From: Lepidodermella squamata
Lineage: Eukaryota > Gastrotricha
Length of the DNA: 64,000 nucleotides
NCBI GenBank assembly: GCA_047495785.1
Contig: JBLDXI010000059.1
Span: 248,001-312,000 of the forward strand
Direction: 5' to 3'
The notes beneath the pieces were generated by a model that saw only the letters and a list, made by a program, of their open reading frames with translations, made no database searches and was not told the origin of the DNA. This document shows positions 1 to 11,715 of the stretch, in pieces (position 1 is the first letter of the stretch; every line of letters starts with the position of its first letter). The translations under genes were made by a program, and so were the position numbers.

Positions 1-480
1 GCTTTTCTCTGCCCAATGATTGAATTTGCTTCCTTGGGGACCTCAGGTATGAGGGCAGGCAGGAAAATCAGCAAGCCCAGGAACCCAAGAAACCCGGCCA
101 AGGAGAAGTCAGCGCCATGCGCCATAATGGGTACTGCTGTTGGATGAACTTTCCCTCATCTAGTTATTCCAATTTATTTGAACAATTATTTTGCAGAACT
201 AAGCACGAAGCACGAAGTACTAAATAAGAACTAAGCAGTGGCTTGGTTTTAGTAGTTGATTGTGTCAGATTCTGGGGTCAAAGTTAATGCCTGGGTAGAT
301 CTCACCTTCCTCTCTATTCTCCACGAAAAAGTCTCCACTACGTATTGACAAAAGTCTTACCTTCTCGGATCAATGGGTCGCGTTAGCTATGAATTTCCAA
401 AAGATTGATTATTTTATCTGAAATCCTGCGCCTCAAAGCGTCTAAATCGTACATATTATCTTGCCTCATAGCATAACATA
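1..480. other. No gene recognised
   Basis: No open frame, RNA or terminal repeat can be supported here. The sequence has mixed composition and no obvious similarity to the other repeats of the window. Confidence 0.5.
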
Positions 481-507
481 ACATATTCAAAGTCTCAGCC
501 TCGGTTT

Positions 508-1062
508 TTGTCTCTCTATCTACTCACCCTACCTTCTCACCGATATTGAAAAACTAGAGGCTATTCAAGCTCGCTTCTCAAAACACTTGCCATACCAAAG
601 TTCTTACTACTTGTCAGTTGAAGATTCGTCCTACGATGAAAGGCTTAGAAAACTTGGATTATGCAAAATTGAAATGAGAAATGGTATTTCTTCTTTGATT
701 TGTTCTCTAGATTCGATATCATTGCAGCCGTAATTCTTGCGGCGCATTCAACAATTTATAACGTCTGAATGGATTGGTTAATTTTAGGATGATCTAATCG
801 AAGCGGTTGTCTGTAAATGTTTGCTTAATAATTCATGGGTGAACGTAGCATGTGGTTATAGATCGCCTTTTGCAAACGATGATGCTAATGAGCTCTGCGA
901 CTTCCTCTCAAACTATTTAGACTCTACTTCAATTGTAGTCTGATTTCGAGTGGAGCTCTAGATTCTAGATCAATCGTTGGCGACAGCTTTAGCAACTTTT
1001 TTCTCGTTGTCTAATGATCCATCTCGGTTATTTTCTTCTGCAAATTCACGTACAATAAGCAA
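508..1062 (+). repeat. LINE (non-LTR retrotransposon) relic, rearranged
   Basis: Bases from about 510 read as the tail of a LINE reverse transcriptase: the frame gives YSPYLLTDIEKLEAIQARFS, followed about 20 residues on by YDERLRKLGL, the usual ending of the RT of Jockey/CR1/RTE-type elements. From about 795 another frame reads like the apurinic endonuclease domain (NSWVNVACGYRSPFANDD, then LCDFLSNYLDSTSIVV), stops at TGA near 941, and resumes with FFSLSNDPSRLFSS at about 1000. The endonuclease normally precedes the RT, so this is two truncated copies head to tail or a rearranged one. Stops and frameshifts make it non-functional. Family placement is from motif memory only. Confidence 0.6.
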
Positions 1063-1233
1063 CCGTCTTCATTGACGAAACCTGCCTTAGCCTTGAGCCT
1101 AATCGGGATAAAACTTAGTTGTTTTCTGTCCAGTCCTGTCCAGGAATTTCAGGAAAATAGACATATTATGAATAGTTAGGTAAAAAGTACCACAGAACCA
1201 CCGCGAACTTTTTTCAATGATTTTATATCTTCT
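1031..1233 (+). repeat. Dispersed repeat, copy 1 of 3
   Basis: This block is almost identical to 20517-20730; that copy has one extra 10-base CTGTCCTGTC-type slip unit. A diverged third copy lies at about 22230-22420, and the upstream piece at 705-800 also matches 22095-22185. The block continues the endonuclease-like LINE relic, so it is probably part of the same retrotransposon family. The two close copies suggest more recent spread than the third. Confidence 0.75.
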
Positions 1234-1681
1234 GTGTTTATGTAGCGTATTAATCGGCCCCCCTCAGTAACTGTTCCCCTTTACGAACAAACATACAGCA
1301 GCAACAGGTGTTAATGGCCTACCCAGCCGATAAGGCCCTTCCCCCCAGAACGATCTATCCCCCTACATTCAGGTGAATGATGCAGGTGTAAAAGTTGACA
1401 CGTTTTTACGAAAAACAATGAACAAATAAATGAGTGAATGCGCGCGTAATTTTGACGGTGTCACCTGATAAGCGCCAACTTGTCGCGTTGAGAGACGAGG
1501 GCGGCGGTAGGCGCGCGCGAATGATCAAAGCGTTACCTTTGCGTGACAACTAAGTCGCGCTTGTCTCGTGCGCGGTGGATCCCGCGCTTGTCTCGGGTGC
1601 GGTGGATCCCGCGTTTATTCTTCTCGCCAATTTTGACGTTTAATTTCACGACTAATCTTGAAACAACAACCTACAACTGCT
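1234..1681. other. Leader of the Ginger-like element, no gene
   Basis: There is no coding signal. The stretch is rich in CG-containing words (GCGCGCG near 1515) and holds a duplicated 28-base unit around 1556-1612 (GCGCTTGTCTCGTGCGG type). It probably represents the 5' end of the integrase/Ulp1 element that follows. I could not find a matching inverted repeat on the far side. Confidence 0.35.
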
Positions 1682-4600
1682 ATGTCTGTCTCAATTTCGT
1701 CGTCGAGCGATGTTGAGCCGCTCGATCAAGTCTCGCCCGAGCCTACCCCCGCGTCTAAACGTGGTAAATGTGGTAAGTAACCGTCGAAGAGCGAGGGCAG
1801 TGGCGATGAGGGTGACAAGATGGAAGACAAGAAGAAGGGCGAGCATTGGTCGTTCGCCGATCTGAAGATGTTTCTGTCCGAAGGGCGTTATCCTGCTTGG
1901 ATTTTGGCAATACCTGAAGCTCAAAAACGTAAAGGTAGGCGTTTTTAATTTAATATTGTGCCATCTACGTGTAGAATTTGTAATTGTTTTCGTATTTAAT
2001 CGAATATTAGTATTTTTTCCGAGTTCGAAAATTGAAAAATAGTGAAAAATCGAGCAATCATTCCAGTAGGCGAATTCCGGTAAATTATAGGGAGGCAATT
2101 ATTAACACGTCGTATCATCACTTTAATCAAGCCGATAGGTTGGTATGAGCAGCCTTGAAAAGGCAAGCCGTACTACGTAAAATTTCGATTCAGTATCGAT
2201 TCAGTTTCCCCCAGTCCACGTGATTCTCGATTCTCCTGGTTTCGCCCTGCTTATTTTCAGCCGCTATTATTCGAGGCGGGTTGTTATTGACCAACTACCC
2301 GGGTGGGTTATTGGCACTGTTATTCTAGGGGTTATTATTTGAGTTAGGATATAGGATTCGATTTAGGATTTCAGTTAGGAATTGATTTTGCACGTATAAG
2401 CGATGTGGTTATATTTAATTTGTGTTGTATTTTTATGATTTTAGACCGGAAAAGATCTGCGTCAAGGCAGATGGTCACTTGTACCATAGGAGGCGCGGTA
2501 CTTCGCAAAGCGACGGCGAAGAATGGTGCCGCTGCATTGAAGATGACCACGAAAAACTCGATTTGATCAAGCTCGTTCACCAAGGTAAGTAAGCTACGTT
2601 ACAAGGTTAGAACTAGGGAATTGACATGCTAATAATTGAGCCGTAAAAAGATTTTTTTAATTTAATGTGCGTTTTGAATATTTAGTAAAATTAAGTATTT
2701 CTCAAGTTTCCGTTCTATAAGGGTAAGGCGGTTACCTAACTATGCATAATTTTCTAATTTTCAAATATTTAAGGAGGAGATGATGGTGCCGATAGTCACG
2801 CCGTAACGCTCGCTGGTCACCGAGGTGCAGGTTTGACTAGTGATAAACTCGCAGCCAGCGTTTATTGGCACGCACTGTGGGGCGATGTTGGCGCCTTCGT
2901 CAAGGAGTGCGACAAGTGCCAAAAGACCAACCCTGGTCCGAAGGACAGGCCCGAAATGAAATCGATCGAAGTTCCTGACCGGCCTATGGTTATGGTGGGA
3001 GCAGACATTGCCATCATGCCTAAATCGACCGAGGATGGCTTCATCGGCTTCGTGTCCGTTGGCGACTACAACAGCAAATGGCCGCACGCCTATCCGATCA
3101 AGGATAAATCGGCGCTATCAGTCGCCGAAGCCCTGCTGGAGTTCATGCGTCAATACGGTTGCTATCGAGTGCAGATTAACGATCAGGGCAGGGAGTTCAT
3201 CAACGCCGTTGTTCAGATTCTGTTCGAGCGGACCGGTGTCGACGTGATCGACGTGAAGATGGGTGCGCTGGGACCACCTCTGGACCCGACTGAATTGCCA
3301 GACTCGAATCCCAACGGCGACAGCGGCAACAACAACGGCCGAGATGGCGATCTAAGCAGCGACGAGGAAGAGATTGAGAAGGCTATGAATAAGGAGTTCG
3401 ACTTCGATGATATTATCACAACAATGCGGCAAGAAGTTACCGTCCAAACTAAAATAAGAGCCAAAGCGGCTAAGAATACTGCTCGAGCTCAGGCTAAGCA
3501 GCAACGGGACTACAACCGTCGCCACAATACCGGCAAACCCTTTAAAGTCCGTCAATTGGTCATGTTGGCCAACATGAGGCGGGCCGATCGAAAAGGTGGC
3601 AAGGTTCGAACGATGCGATATATCGGACCGTATCGAATCGTTTATCTAGTCAACGACGGCCGAAATGCGGTGCTGGCGCGAGTTGACCCCGTAAACATGG
3701 AAAGTAAGACGACGCTGAGCTACAAGCCTCCTGTTCTTCAACTGAAACATTACGTTGCCAAAGGTACATTTTTAAATTTAAAATTAATTAGACCTATATT
3801 TCTTAGATTCACTCTAGGGTGGGATGGTAATTTTTTTAGAAATTAGTAGTAGTAGTAGTAGTAGTAGTAGTTGTGGGCAAAAAAACCACTCTTTACGAAT
3901 AAATTTGATAAAATTAAGGAATAATTAAAAAAATATGTCTTTCCATCCATTTCAAATTTGCCTAATTTTTTTAGGACAAAGCAGCAAGCTCGTTGCTCGT
4001 CTACTGGAATGCGAAGCTGAGGAAAAGCGAAGCCTCGGCTTAGACGTAGAGTCGCCTCAACCGCCTGCGAAATCCTCGAAAAAATCCTCGAAGCCGAGGA
4101 AGCCGCGACAACAACCGATGAAGAAGCAAGCTGTGAAATCGATCGCCTTAAAATCCCGGTTGAAAAACGGCCTTACTCTCGAATCGTCAACATCGCCTAC
4201 AACGCCAGTCGCCGAATCACCCGTGTTCATCGCTACTACGTCAACACTAGCAAGTCCGCCCAGCCTGTCCACTGCGCTGAAGAATCGCGCGGCTGCTGTT
4301 AGCAGCAGACCTCCGCCGATGGGCTTGTTCAATTCACCGCCAATTATCAACCGCCTCGCAACCGCCCCGAAACATTGTCTCGCACCAGCAGCAAGGCAGC
4401 CGTCACCGGGCCTTTTCGCTGATTCACCGCTAAATTCGAGCGATGTACCCGAAATCGAGCCACGAGCGGTAACGAATCAGGCCGGCATTGACCTGAAGAC
4501 GCCCGAAAAAAGTGCATTTAAAACTTTTCGACCCTGGGAAGATGAGCGGCAATCAGCATCCGCAACGGTTAACGGCAATACCACCCTGAATTACGACCAT

Positions 4601-5554
4601 TACTGCTCCTCTCCCATCACCGGGATCTACGACTTCCTGGCTAATTTCGGCGATCGCAGAATATCGCGAATTTCGCCGCCGAACGAGGATTCGCCTCAAA
4701 CATTTGCTCAACTTCGGCCTACAACCGCCAGCTCAAAAAAGCGTCTGTTATCTCCGGACGATCTTGGCATCGATTCGCCAAAGCAAGCCCGCCTGAGCGA
4801 TGCGCCTCAATTACCCGTTCCGCAGCACTTCGAGCAAATATCAATCAAAAACTGGGACTTTTTGCGAAGAGACATGCTGAAAGAAGGTAAATTGAAGAGT
4901 TATGCGATGAATTTGTTAAAAATGTTTTTAATATCAGGTACCTGGATGCCTGATGATGTCGTCACGGCTGTCATAAAAATCTATGGCCGTGACTTCATGC
5001 CCCTGCATGCCGATGAATCAGAATTTGCCGAAATCATGCCGAACCAGCCAGCTGCAGCAGAAGTCAACCGCTATTTGGCCGAACCTGTACACACGGCCAC
5101 CAGGTTCGCCACCATACATCCCCATCATATCGGCGATCACTGGATACTGTCTTCGACAATCCACAGTTTCGACAACGACAAGAACAACAAGAATGACGGG
5201 AAGAAGGTCATCCGGGTCTACGACAGCTTGACGCCGAAGGGCAACAGGCTAAGCAATTCTTATCGCGCCGCCCTTGTGGACCGATACTTCGCTTATTGGA
5301 GCGACGCGAAAAGTCGCCTCACCATCGAGTTCGTCGCCTGTCCGCAACAACAAAATGGCAGCGATTGCGGCTTCCACCTGGTTGCCAACCTGGCCGAAAT
5401 TCTTAATGGCGGGGATCCGGCCACCGTCGACTACGACGTCGAACAACTGCGTCCATGGGCCGTTCACTGCCTTGAACAGCAGCAGCTCTTGCGCTTTCCG
5501 TCCACTAAACTTACCAAAGCTCGGAAATCACGTTTATTTCACCTTCCTATTTAG
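1682..5554 (+). pseudogene. Ginger-like integrase fused to Ulp1 protease, decayed
   Basis: Five exons can be read: 1682-1934, 2445-2584, 2774-3763, 3975-4886 and 4938-5554. Most junctions keep phase; the exon 3 to exon 4 junction restores a Gly codon exactly. Exon 2/3 give the HHCC zinc finger that precedes retroviral-type integrases (ending CDKC), then a DDE core with the first two Asp (VGADIAIMP, INDQGREF). The third catalytic residue is absent because the core runs straight into an acidic linker at about 3280. A GPY-type C-terminal domain follows (YIGPYRIV). Exons 4-5 add a Ser/Pro-rich linker and a complete-looking Ulp1-type cysteine protease with His (GDHWILSS), Asp (RVYDS) and Cys (GSDCGFH). 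Exon 1 has an in-frame TAA at 1778-1780 and its phase does not fit exon 2. Cut-and-paste Ginger elements with gypsy-like integrases are the best family match; a gypsy-derived or host-domesticated gene is the alternative. Confidence 0.65.
3844..3870 (+). repeat. TAG trinucleotide microsatellite
   Basis: Nine perfect TAG units lie inside the intron between the integrase exon and the Ulp1 exon. Confidence 0.95.
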
Positions 5555-5744
5555 CCTAGTTTTATATTAAATCTCGCCGCGATTTCTATATTTTCCAAAC
5601 TGATAATGCCGCACCTATAATTTAATTCGTTCATTTTGGCCAATTTTATGTCCTACTTCGTTTGTCCCATTTTTTGAATTGATGTAAATCTGGAAAATAA
5701 TCGCTGAATATCAATCTCTGATCTCTTTCCTACGATAAGATTGC

Positions 5745-6610
5745 GTCTGGTGATTGCGTCTCTTGCAATGCGATAATAAGAAACAGCGAGCTAAACTGTG
5801 GCTCGTTGATGGAATCGTTGATACTCGTCTCCGCACTCGTTGCCTCGCTCCACTCTTGTACAGCAGTACCATCTTACTCTGCGCATTTAAACCGAACTGT
5901 ATCCTCGTGATTGGATTCACTATCACGCTAGGCGGCGGCATTTAATCTTCTCAAAGCTCTGTAGATCAATAGTTGCTTGAAGCACTGGTTGCAGAAAAAT
6001 TTAGCTCGGTGCAGGAAATTGGCCCCACCTTACTCTTAATTTAAAGAGAAATCGTTAATGTTTTTGCTCATGAAATATGAACGAATAGTTTCGAAAGCTG
6101 TCATGACAGCATAACGCCTTCATTTGTTTATTGAACATTGATCCCATAGAGGTATCAGCAGACTATAATCTTCTTTCGTGACTGAAAAATCGTGATTGAA
6201 TAGGTATTACTTTTTTAAGGTTTTCCTTTAACGGTTAATATTGCTGTGATCGTTTGTGCTAATCAGCGACACATTACTTACTGATCATACGGCTAACCGC
6301 GGCAGAATGTCTTCCATCGGACACCGGCGAGAAAAAGTCGAAAGTCGGGCGTGCCACCGCCGTCTGACGACGAAGCTGCCGAAGGAGCTCACTGCGAAGG
6401 GCCTATCAGCGAGGTTCAGGCTCTCATCCTCCAGCTTCGCAGCACCGCCCTCGTCCATTGGCGACCTTGCCGAAGGCGATTTTCTGGTACTCCAAGCGTC
6501 GTCGTCAATCCCGCCGGTCAACAATCTGTAACGGTCTCCGACCCCTCGTTGTGCTCCTGGCGACCCGTCACGCCATGCATCAGCCCCCTCAATCCCTGTC
6601 AGCAAGCGTG
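5745..6610. repeat. Dispersed repeat pair, copy 1
   Basis: Segments of this block recur at about 22880-23540. The best blocks are TTGTGCTAATCAGCGACACA onwards (6253 versus 23151), CATTGATCCCATA (6137 versus 23043) and the TCCCGCCGGTCAACAATC block near 6511 and 23428. Similarity is interrupted by indels. No transposase is encoded, so this is a non-autonomous element or the end of a larger one. Open frames here are short and are not conserved between the two copies. Confidence 0.7.
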
Positions 6611-7073
6611 TGGTTATTATTGATAATAAGAAGATTATTGAAGATACGTACGTCTCTGGAATGTTTCGAAGCGAACTCGAGCCCGAGCCAGTTAGATAAA
6701 GGAGCACGTGTTCCTTGGTGTTTTACGGCTTGTCAGTGCGGGCGTTGTTTCGTTGGCGATCTGTCGACTTAGGACTAGCTGGCTATCGCCCAATTTCTCA
6801 AAATGCACTTTCAATTCAGGAACAGCGGAAACACTCGATGATTGGGGATCATGTCATGCCATCAAGTTCAACGTTGGTGTGATGATCATAATTTGAGTCT
6901 CGGGCTCATTTCAACGAGACAGAGGCAGAATGTTTTCCGCCTGGAATCAACAGGATGTTGCCGTCCGCTGCCGTCGGCGAGAAGCAGGAAATTGGCAAAG
7001 TTCTAATTGCGAGAGCGGGTTCAAAAACAAGTTAGATCTTCATTTTTATAGCTCTTTATGTTATTCGGAATGT
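6611..7073. other. No gene recognised
   Basis: Short frames only, with no repeat partner seen in the window. Confidence 0.4.
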
Positions 7074-7484
7074 CTATTCGTACATGGTATGTACGCGAAA
7101 ATTGCTATCCGTACATAGTTTCGACATGTTTTTTTGTAAGATCAACGACTTGCTCAATTTTCATCCTATCAATCTAATTTTTTGTGCGCTGATAGCTGTC
7201 CATCAGGCCTATCTCCCCTCAAAAAATCACCACTGGACCCCCTACGGGAGAGTCGCAAAATGACATTATTTGAATTGTTTTTTATGACCCTGGAGTGAAT
7301 ACTTTGGAAGATAATCTGCCGAAATTTGGGCACTAGATAGGCCTAACTTTGCGGCATCTACCTGTGAAATTCCACGTAATCATCGTCAAATTTCGAATTT
7401 CCACACCCCTTTGAATAACTCTGAAAAATCTCGAAAAACTATGTGCGAATAGCAATTTTTGCGTATATAGTTATGTACGAATAG
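7074..7484. mobile_element. MITE with about 47-base inverted repeats
   Basis: The left end (7074-7120, beginning CTATTCGTACATGGTATGTA) is the reverse complement of 7437-7484 with a few mismatches. The 410-base body has no coding capacity. The repeats contain two palindrome-like GTACGAATAG/CTATTCGTAC words each. No clear target duplication was found, and the parent transposon is not in this window. Confidence 0.8.
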
Positions 7485-7825
7485 CTTGACCCTATGTTAT
7501 TTTGGGATTTTCAGAGAATGTGGCGTTGTCATCTGTACCTATGGAGAAATCAGCTGATCAACCGGTTACCTCTGCCATCCAACCAGCAGTAATTGGTAAT
7601 CCCGAACTTCGAACCAAGCTCAATATTGCTGTGACTGCAAATCGGCCGAGGGTGCGTTTCTTTATTCTCAAAATTTTGCGTTAAAATCAAGGCAAAAAAC
7701 AACGACCATTTCGTTATTTAGTTTTGTTAAACAAAACCAGCAGTGATTTATTTGTTTGAAAGCTCATACGCCCAAGAGAGGGCAGCTTGGCAATGTTAGG
7801 GAAGTTGCGTGTTGACAAGTTATGA

Positions 7826-8332
7826 TGAGCCCATATTCAGAAAATTAAGCAGAATTTTATCGTAATTAATTTGATTTATTGGGTCCCCCACAGAGCAGCA
7901 GGCTTCAAAGCAGGGAAAACGCACTAAACAGTCCTCTCAGCAGGCGCTCAGGCTTAGCCTCTGATTTTCAACCAATGGACTAACATGATGGTCAGCTATT
8001 CTAGCTTTTCACACCAAAAATTGAGGAACATAAGTCATCAAAACTCCGTAATGTGACTCAGACCTCACTTTGGTCGAAAAAGTCGTTTTTCGAAATTTTT
8101 TCAAAATTCATAAGCCGGACTACTAAAGTTATGATGAGTCCATATTCAGAAAACTACGCCGAATTTTATCGTAATTAATTCGATTTATTGTTGCGTGACG
8201 TTTGCACCGCTTTTCGAGTTTATCTTGCTTTGAAGCCTGCTGCTCTGTAGGGGACCCGATTTATTGTTACGTGGCGTGTGCACCGCTTTTTGGGTTTATC
8301 CTGCTTTGAAGCCTTCTGTTTTGTGGGGACCC
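7826..8332. repeat. Small composite repeat with GGGTCCCC ends
   Basis: An inverted pair runs from GGGTCCCC at 7881 (followed by CAGAGCAGCAGGCTTCAAAG) to its complement ending at 8257. The right terminal unit of about 75 bases is then duplicated in tandem (8183-8257 and 8258-8332). The 55 bases before 7881 recur directly at 8136-8190. GATTTATT flanks the inverted pair on both sides. This reads as a short element with a target duplication followed by a local tandem duplication. Nothing is encoded. Confidence 0.6.
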
Positions 8333-9031
8333 TATAATTGCAGGACAGGTTCAGCTTTAGCGCAGGAAAAGTGTAGTAGGAGAAAACGAAGTTATAGAGC
8401 AGACACTCGGTCAGTTATGTTCTGATGATACCGTATTTCATCAAATAATAGCCATGGCAACTATTTTTTCCGACAATCCAAAAATGGTCCAAAAAAGAGG
8501 CAATTATTCCGAAGAACGGTAGCTGTGCTACGGGAGTTGCGCTAACAATACCTGCGCAAAGGTACGAGTTGTGAAAATTATTCTTGCGCAAAAGCTGACT
8601 TGTGCATAGATTACTTGAGCAAATAACAACTTGTGCAAAAATTATTTGTGCACACTATTTATTATTTAGCACCAGATGGCAGTCGAGCTTTTATTTGATG
8701 GCATTAATTACACACGATAATCACGAAGATACCGTAAAAACCGAAATTGGGTGCCGTTGTTTTATAGTTTCAAACCAAGAAAAAAGTGAGGGTTTATTAC
8801 AGGCGAGGTACAATTGTAGGCTGTGGTATTATTTATTTGAATCTATCTTCATGAGATTAAAATGAATTGAAAAAAAGAGTTTAAAAATGAAACAACTGTC
8901 AAATGTCCTCTTGGCTTTCCCCCAGATCAGCAATTCTCACTTGAGCAACTCTCACTTGCGCAACGATTATCAGCTTTATTATAAGCACACGCGCTAATTA
9001 ACGTTTAATACGTAATAGAAAACAACAAGTC

Positions 9032-10420
9032 TTATTTATATAGTTTTGATAAAGAGAGCATGTTAACCGACAGTTTGTCCAGCGTCGCGTAAATGAGCTG
9101 TTTGTCTTTGTTGGGTTTGGCAACGAAAACGTCAACAATTTTAGCAATTTTTTCATTATTGCTAATCTTTTGGTATTTCTTTGACCGTTTGGCCATCAAG
9201 CCCGGTTCGGCAGCCATGGTGACCTTGGCCGCCGCCTCCGACTCCTCCCGCAACAGCTCGATTAATCGCCACACGTTGATGTGGTATGACTTGGCCCGCC
9301 GGTTCGCCTTCGCGTTCCAGCCTTCAGCGGCGTTGTTGGTGCGGGTGTCGAGGCCGTAAACGTTCCACTCGGCCAGTTTGACTGTTCTAGTCCATTGCTT
9401 GACCCAGTATTTTTTGAATCGCGCAAGAGAAGGAGGGCAGTCGGCAAGTAGCATTGGGTAATAATTTTCAACAACGTCGAGGGGGAGTAGGGCGAGCGTC
9501 ATAAATCGTCGAATAAAGCGCCGAACATTCGGCAGTTTGACGTAGTGTCGCCAGAGCCCATTTTCGCGCACCCAGGAAAGAATGGCTTTGCAATAGTGAA
9601 AAAAACCTAGAAACAAAACAACAACAGTCGTTGGTCGAATATCGAAACAAAACTAGCTGACTTACATCCGATCATATCCTTGAAAAATTTCCGGATAACC
9701 GGTATGAAGCCAGTTTCGAAGTCAACCGTTGCGCTTTTTTCGCTCAGATCGACTCGACTCTGAATCGTCTGGAACAACTTTTCATAGGTTTTTTCCGACT
9801 TTGACGTCAGAAAAGCGAAGACGCCCGGCAGGAGAAGCTGTTCGTCCTCGCTGGTTTCGATGGCCGAGTGTATCACGAATAACGGCTGAAAAATTCGCGG
9901 CACAATTTTGAACGTGCCATCGGCGTAAATTCGATCGGCCGATTCGAGACGCTGAAGACCCCGGTCGGAACCGAAAATTGCCGCCACGCCGCCGTCTTCC
10001 GCGACAACGATGTCGATAAGGAATTCTTGATCGTCTAGGGTTTGGATGAAACGACCGAGGAGCGGTTCAAATTCTTCGCTATAGGCACTTTCCATGTTCG
10101 ATATGAAGTCGGCGACCGAGGTTGGGTTTTTCGGAACATGTCTTCCTCGAACACGATATAGTGTACTTTGAACAGCTGGGTATTTCGGAATAAGGCGGAC
10201 TTTTGCCTCGTCAGACTGTTTGACCTCGCCCAAGACAAGATTATGCAGCTCAGGCACAGGTACGCGCTTGTTATTTTCGACTTTTGTTTCATTTCTCCGA
10301 AAATGTGGTATTTAATAAACTCGTCCGCACTCATTGTGTGCCAAGGCAAGTGGCTCGGCGTCTCCAGTTGACCTCGAAGTTTCACCTCGCCGTCGACGAT
10401 TGAAGCTTTAACTTTACAAC
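9032..10420 (-). pseudogene. MULE-B transposase, N-terminally replaced
   Basis: Two exons are joined by a 59-base intron (9607-9665) that restores the GCFFHYC motif. The catalytic triad is readable: first Asp in YADGTFKIV, second Asp in ATVDFETGF, Glu in NNAAEGWN. This is the order of the MULE DDE domain. The segment near 10400 (GCKVKASIVDG, PSHLPWH) looks like the end of the FLYWCH-type zinc finger that precedes it, but the first half of the finger is missing and Tigger sequence takes its place. One frameshift lies near 10270. The C-terminus ends SLSKLYK at 9032. It would bind and cut element ends in the nucleus; as it stands it is probably inactive because of the frameshift. Iterated CTCACTTG(A/C)GCAAC words at about 8935-8965 may be its left terminal repeat. 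Confidence 0.75.
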
Positions 10421-11715
10421 CGACGATGAGTTCGGCGCTTAGTGATTCCCAGGCCTGAATGATCCAGTAGCAGACCACTTCCAGAGGTGGCGCTTTCGGA
10501 TTGCCGCCCTTGGTCAGTTCCTGCTTGCCACTGCTCAACCATTCGGCATAGAGCTCGCGAATCTTCGCCTTAAAGGGCGCGTTCCAGCAGAGGTCCGGTG
10601 CCTGAATAAATTTGGTGCACCCGCCCGGCACCACTGCTGGATCGATTTTCAGAGAAGCAAGCACCTTTCGAGTCGCGGCAGAGATATGCGATCGGAACGC
10701 GTCCCAGGCCAGCAACCGACGCCTACCGAAAACTTCTTGGCCAATGACTTCCTTGAGGTACAACTCGGTCGTAAGGTCATTCATCCAGATCGTTCCTGGA
10801 ATTGTGGGTGAAATGAAAAAAATTCTTTAGAAAATATAAAATATTAGCTACCTTTGTATAAGATGTGCAGTTTCGAGCTGAATTTCTCCAAAAGTTTTCA
10901 TTGGCCGTTTTCTGTTCAGCAAAACCATAGGCTTCAGTTTCGTGCCGTCAGCACGTGCACTCAGCATGACGGTTATTCTTGCCTTGTCGTGACCAGTTGT
11001 TAAAATTGGCACCTCCTTGGCCCCAGTGTTTTCGACTGTAGTTCAAGGGCTTGAATCGAGCCATACTGCAGTTTCATCAGCAGCAATCATGTTCTTCGTT
11101 GAGTAGTCGTTCCTTCTTCGCAGCTGTCGAATGAAGAGGACGAATGACACCAGCTTATCCAGGAAGAAAGCCGGGAGATTTTGACATTGCGTTGTTTTTC
11201 GACGAAGACTCAAGTTGTTCCGCTGAAGAAATCGACTCAACCATGAATGAATGAATGACTGAACCTTTGAAATTGGCAAGCAGCTGTTGACCTTTCAACA
11301 AGATACGGCGACGTGAAACTGGCCTCTTCGCGGCGCGTTCAGCCAAAATTCATTCCAGGAGTTCGTGCTCCAGCCCTTCGAAGCCAAGTTTGCGACCTGC
11401 ACCCGGAAGAGAGCCCGCTTGGCGAAACCAGCGAATGCCATGGCATTTAGTTCGAGATGTTTTCGAATCCATTGACCGATGCATCTTCGATCGATTTTGT
11501 ATCTTCTTGCTGAAGCCGCGATGGTGTTTTCCTTCGCGAAGTCAACCGCTCGAAGCTTGAAGGCAAGAGTAAACGCACGTTATCGCCTGGCTTTTCTTCC
11601 AGCCTCATTCCTTGACGAGGTTTCAGCTTCGACGCTTTCGGGAATGCTTTCCACAGAAGAGGAGGGTGTGATGAAGAAGTTCAGGATGAAAATAATGAAA
11701 CTCAACATGTTTTAG
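10421..11715 (-). pseudogene. Tigger (pogo superfamily) transposase, decayed
   Basis: Reading leftwards from 11715: a helix-turn-helix DNA-binding segment at about 11640-11440 (RRYRLAFTLAFKLRAVDFA, ARRYKIDR), a second HTH/CENP-B-like segment at 11235-11180 (SWLSRFLQRNNLSLRRKTT), the first DDD Asp at about 11067 (AADETAVWLD), the second at 10710 (LLAWDAFRSH) and the third at 10597 (QAPDLCWNAPF). These are the landmarks of DDE_1-type Tigger transposases. Frames change several times between them and stops fall in the region 10860-11040, so it is inactive. The C-terminal helix (AWESLSAELIV) runs in frame into MULE-B. A second Tigger C-terminus with the same AWESL motif lies at 18971-19257. Confidence 0.8.

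Noticed and set aside
6256-6772. Several overlapping open frames on both strands
   Set aside because: They lie in a dispersed repeat and the frames are not conserved in the copy at 23152-23540.
9093-9359. + strand open frame within MULE-B
   Set aside because: Antisense shadow of the MULE transposase C-terminus.
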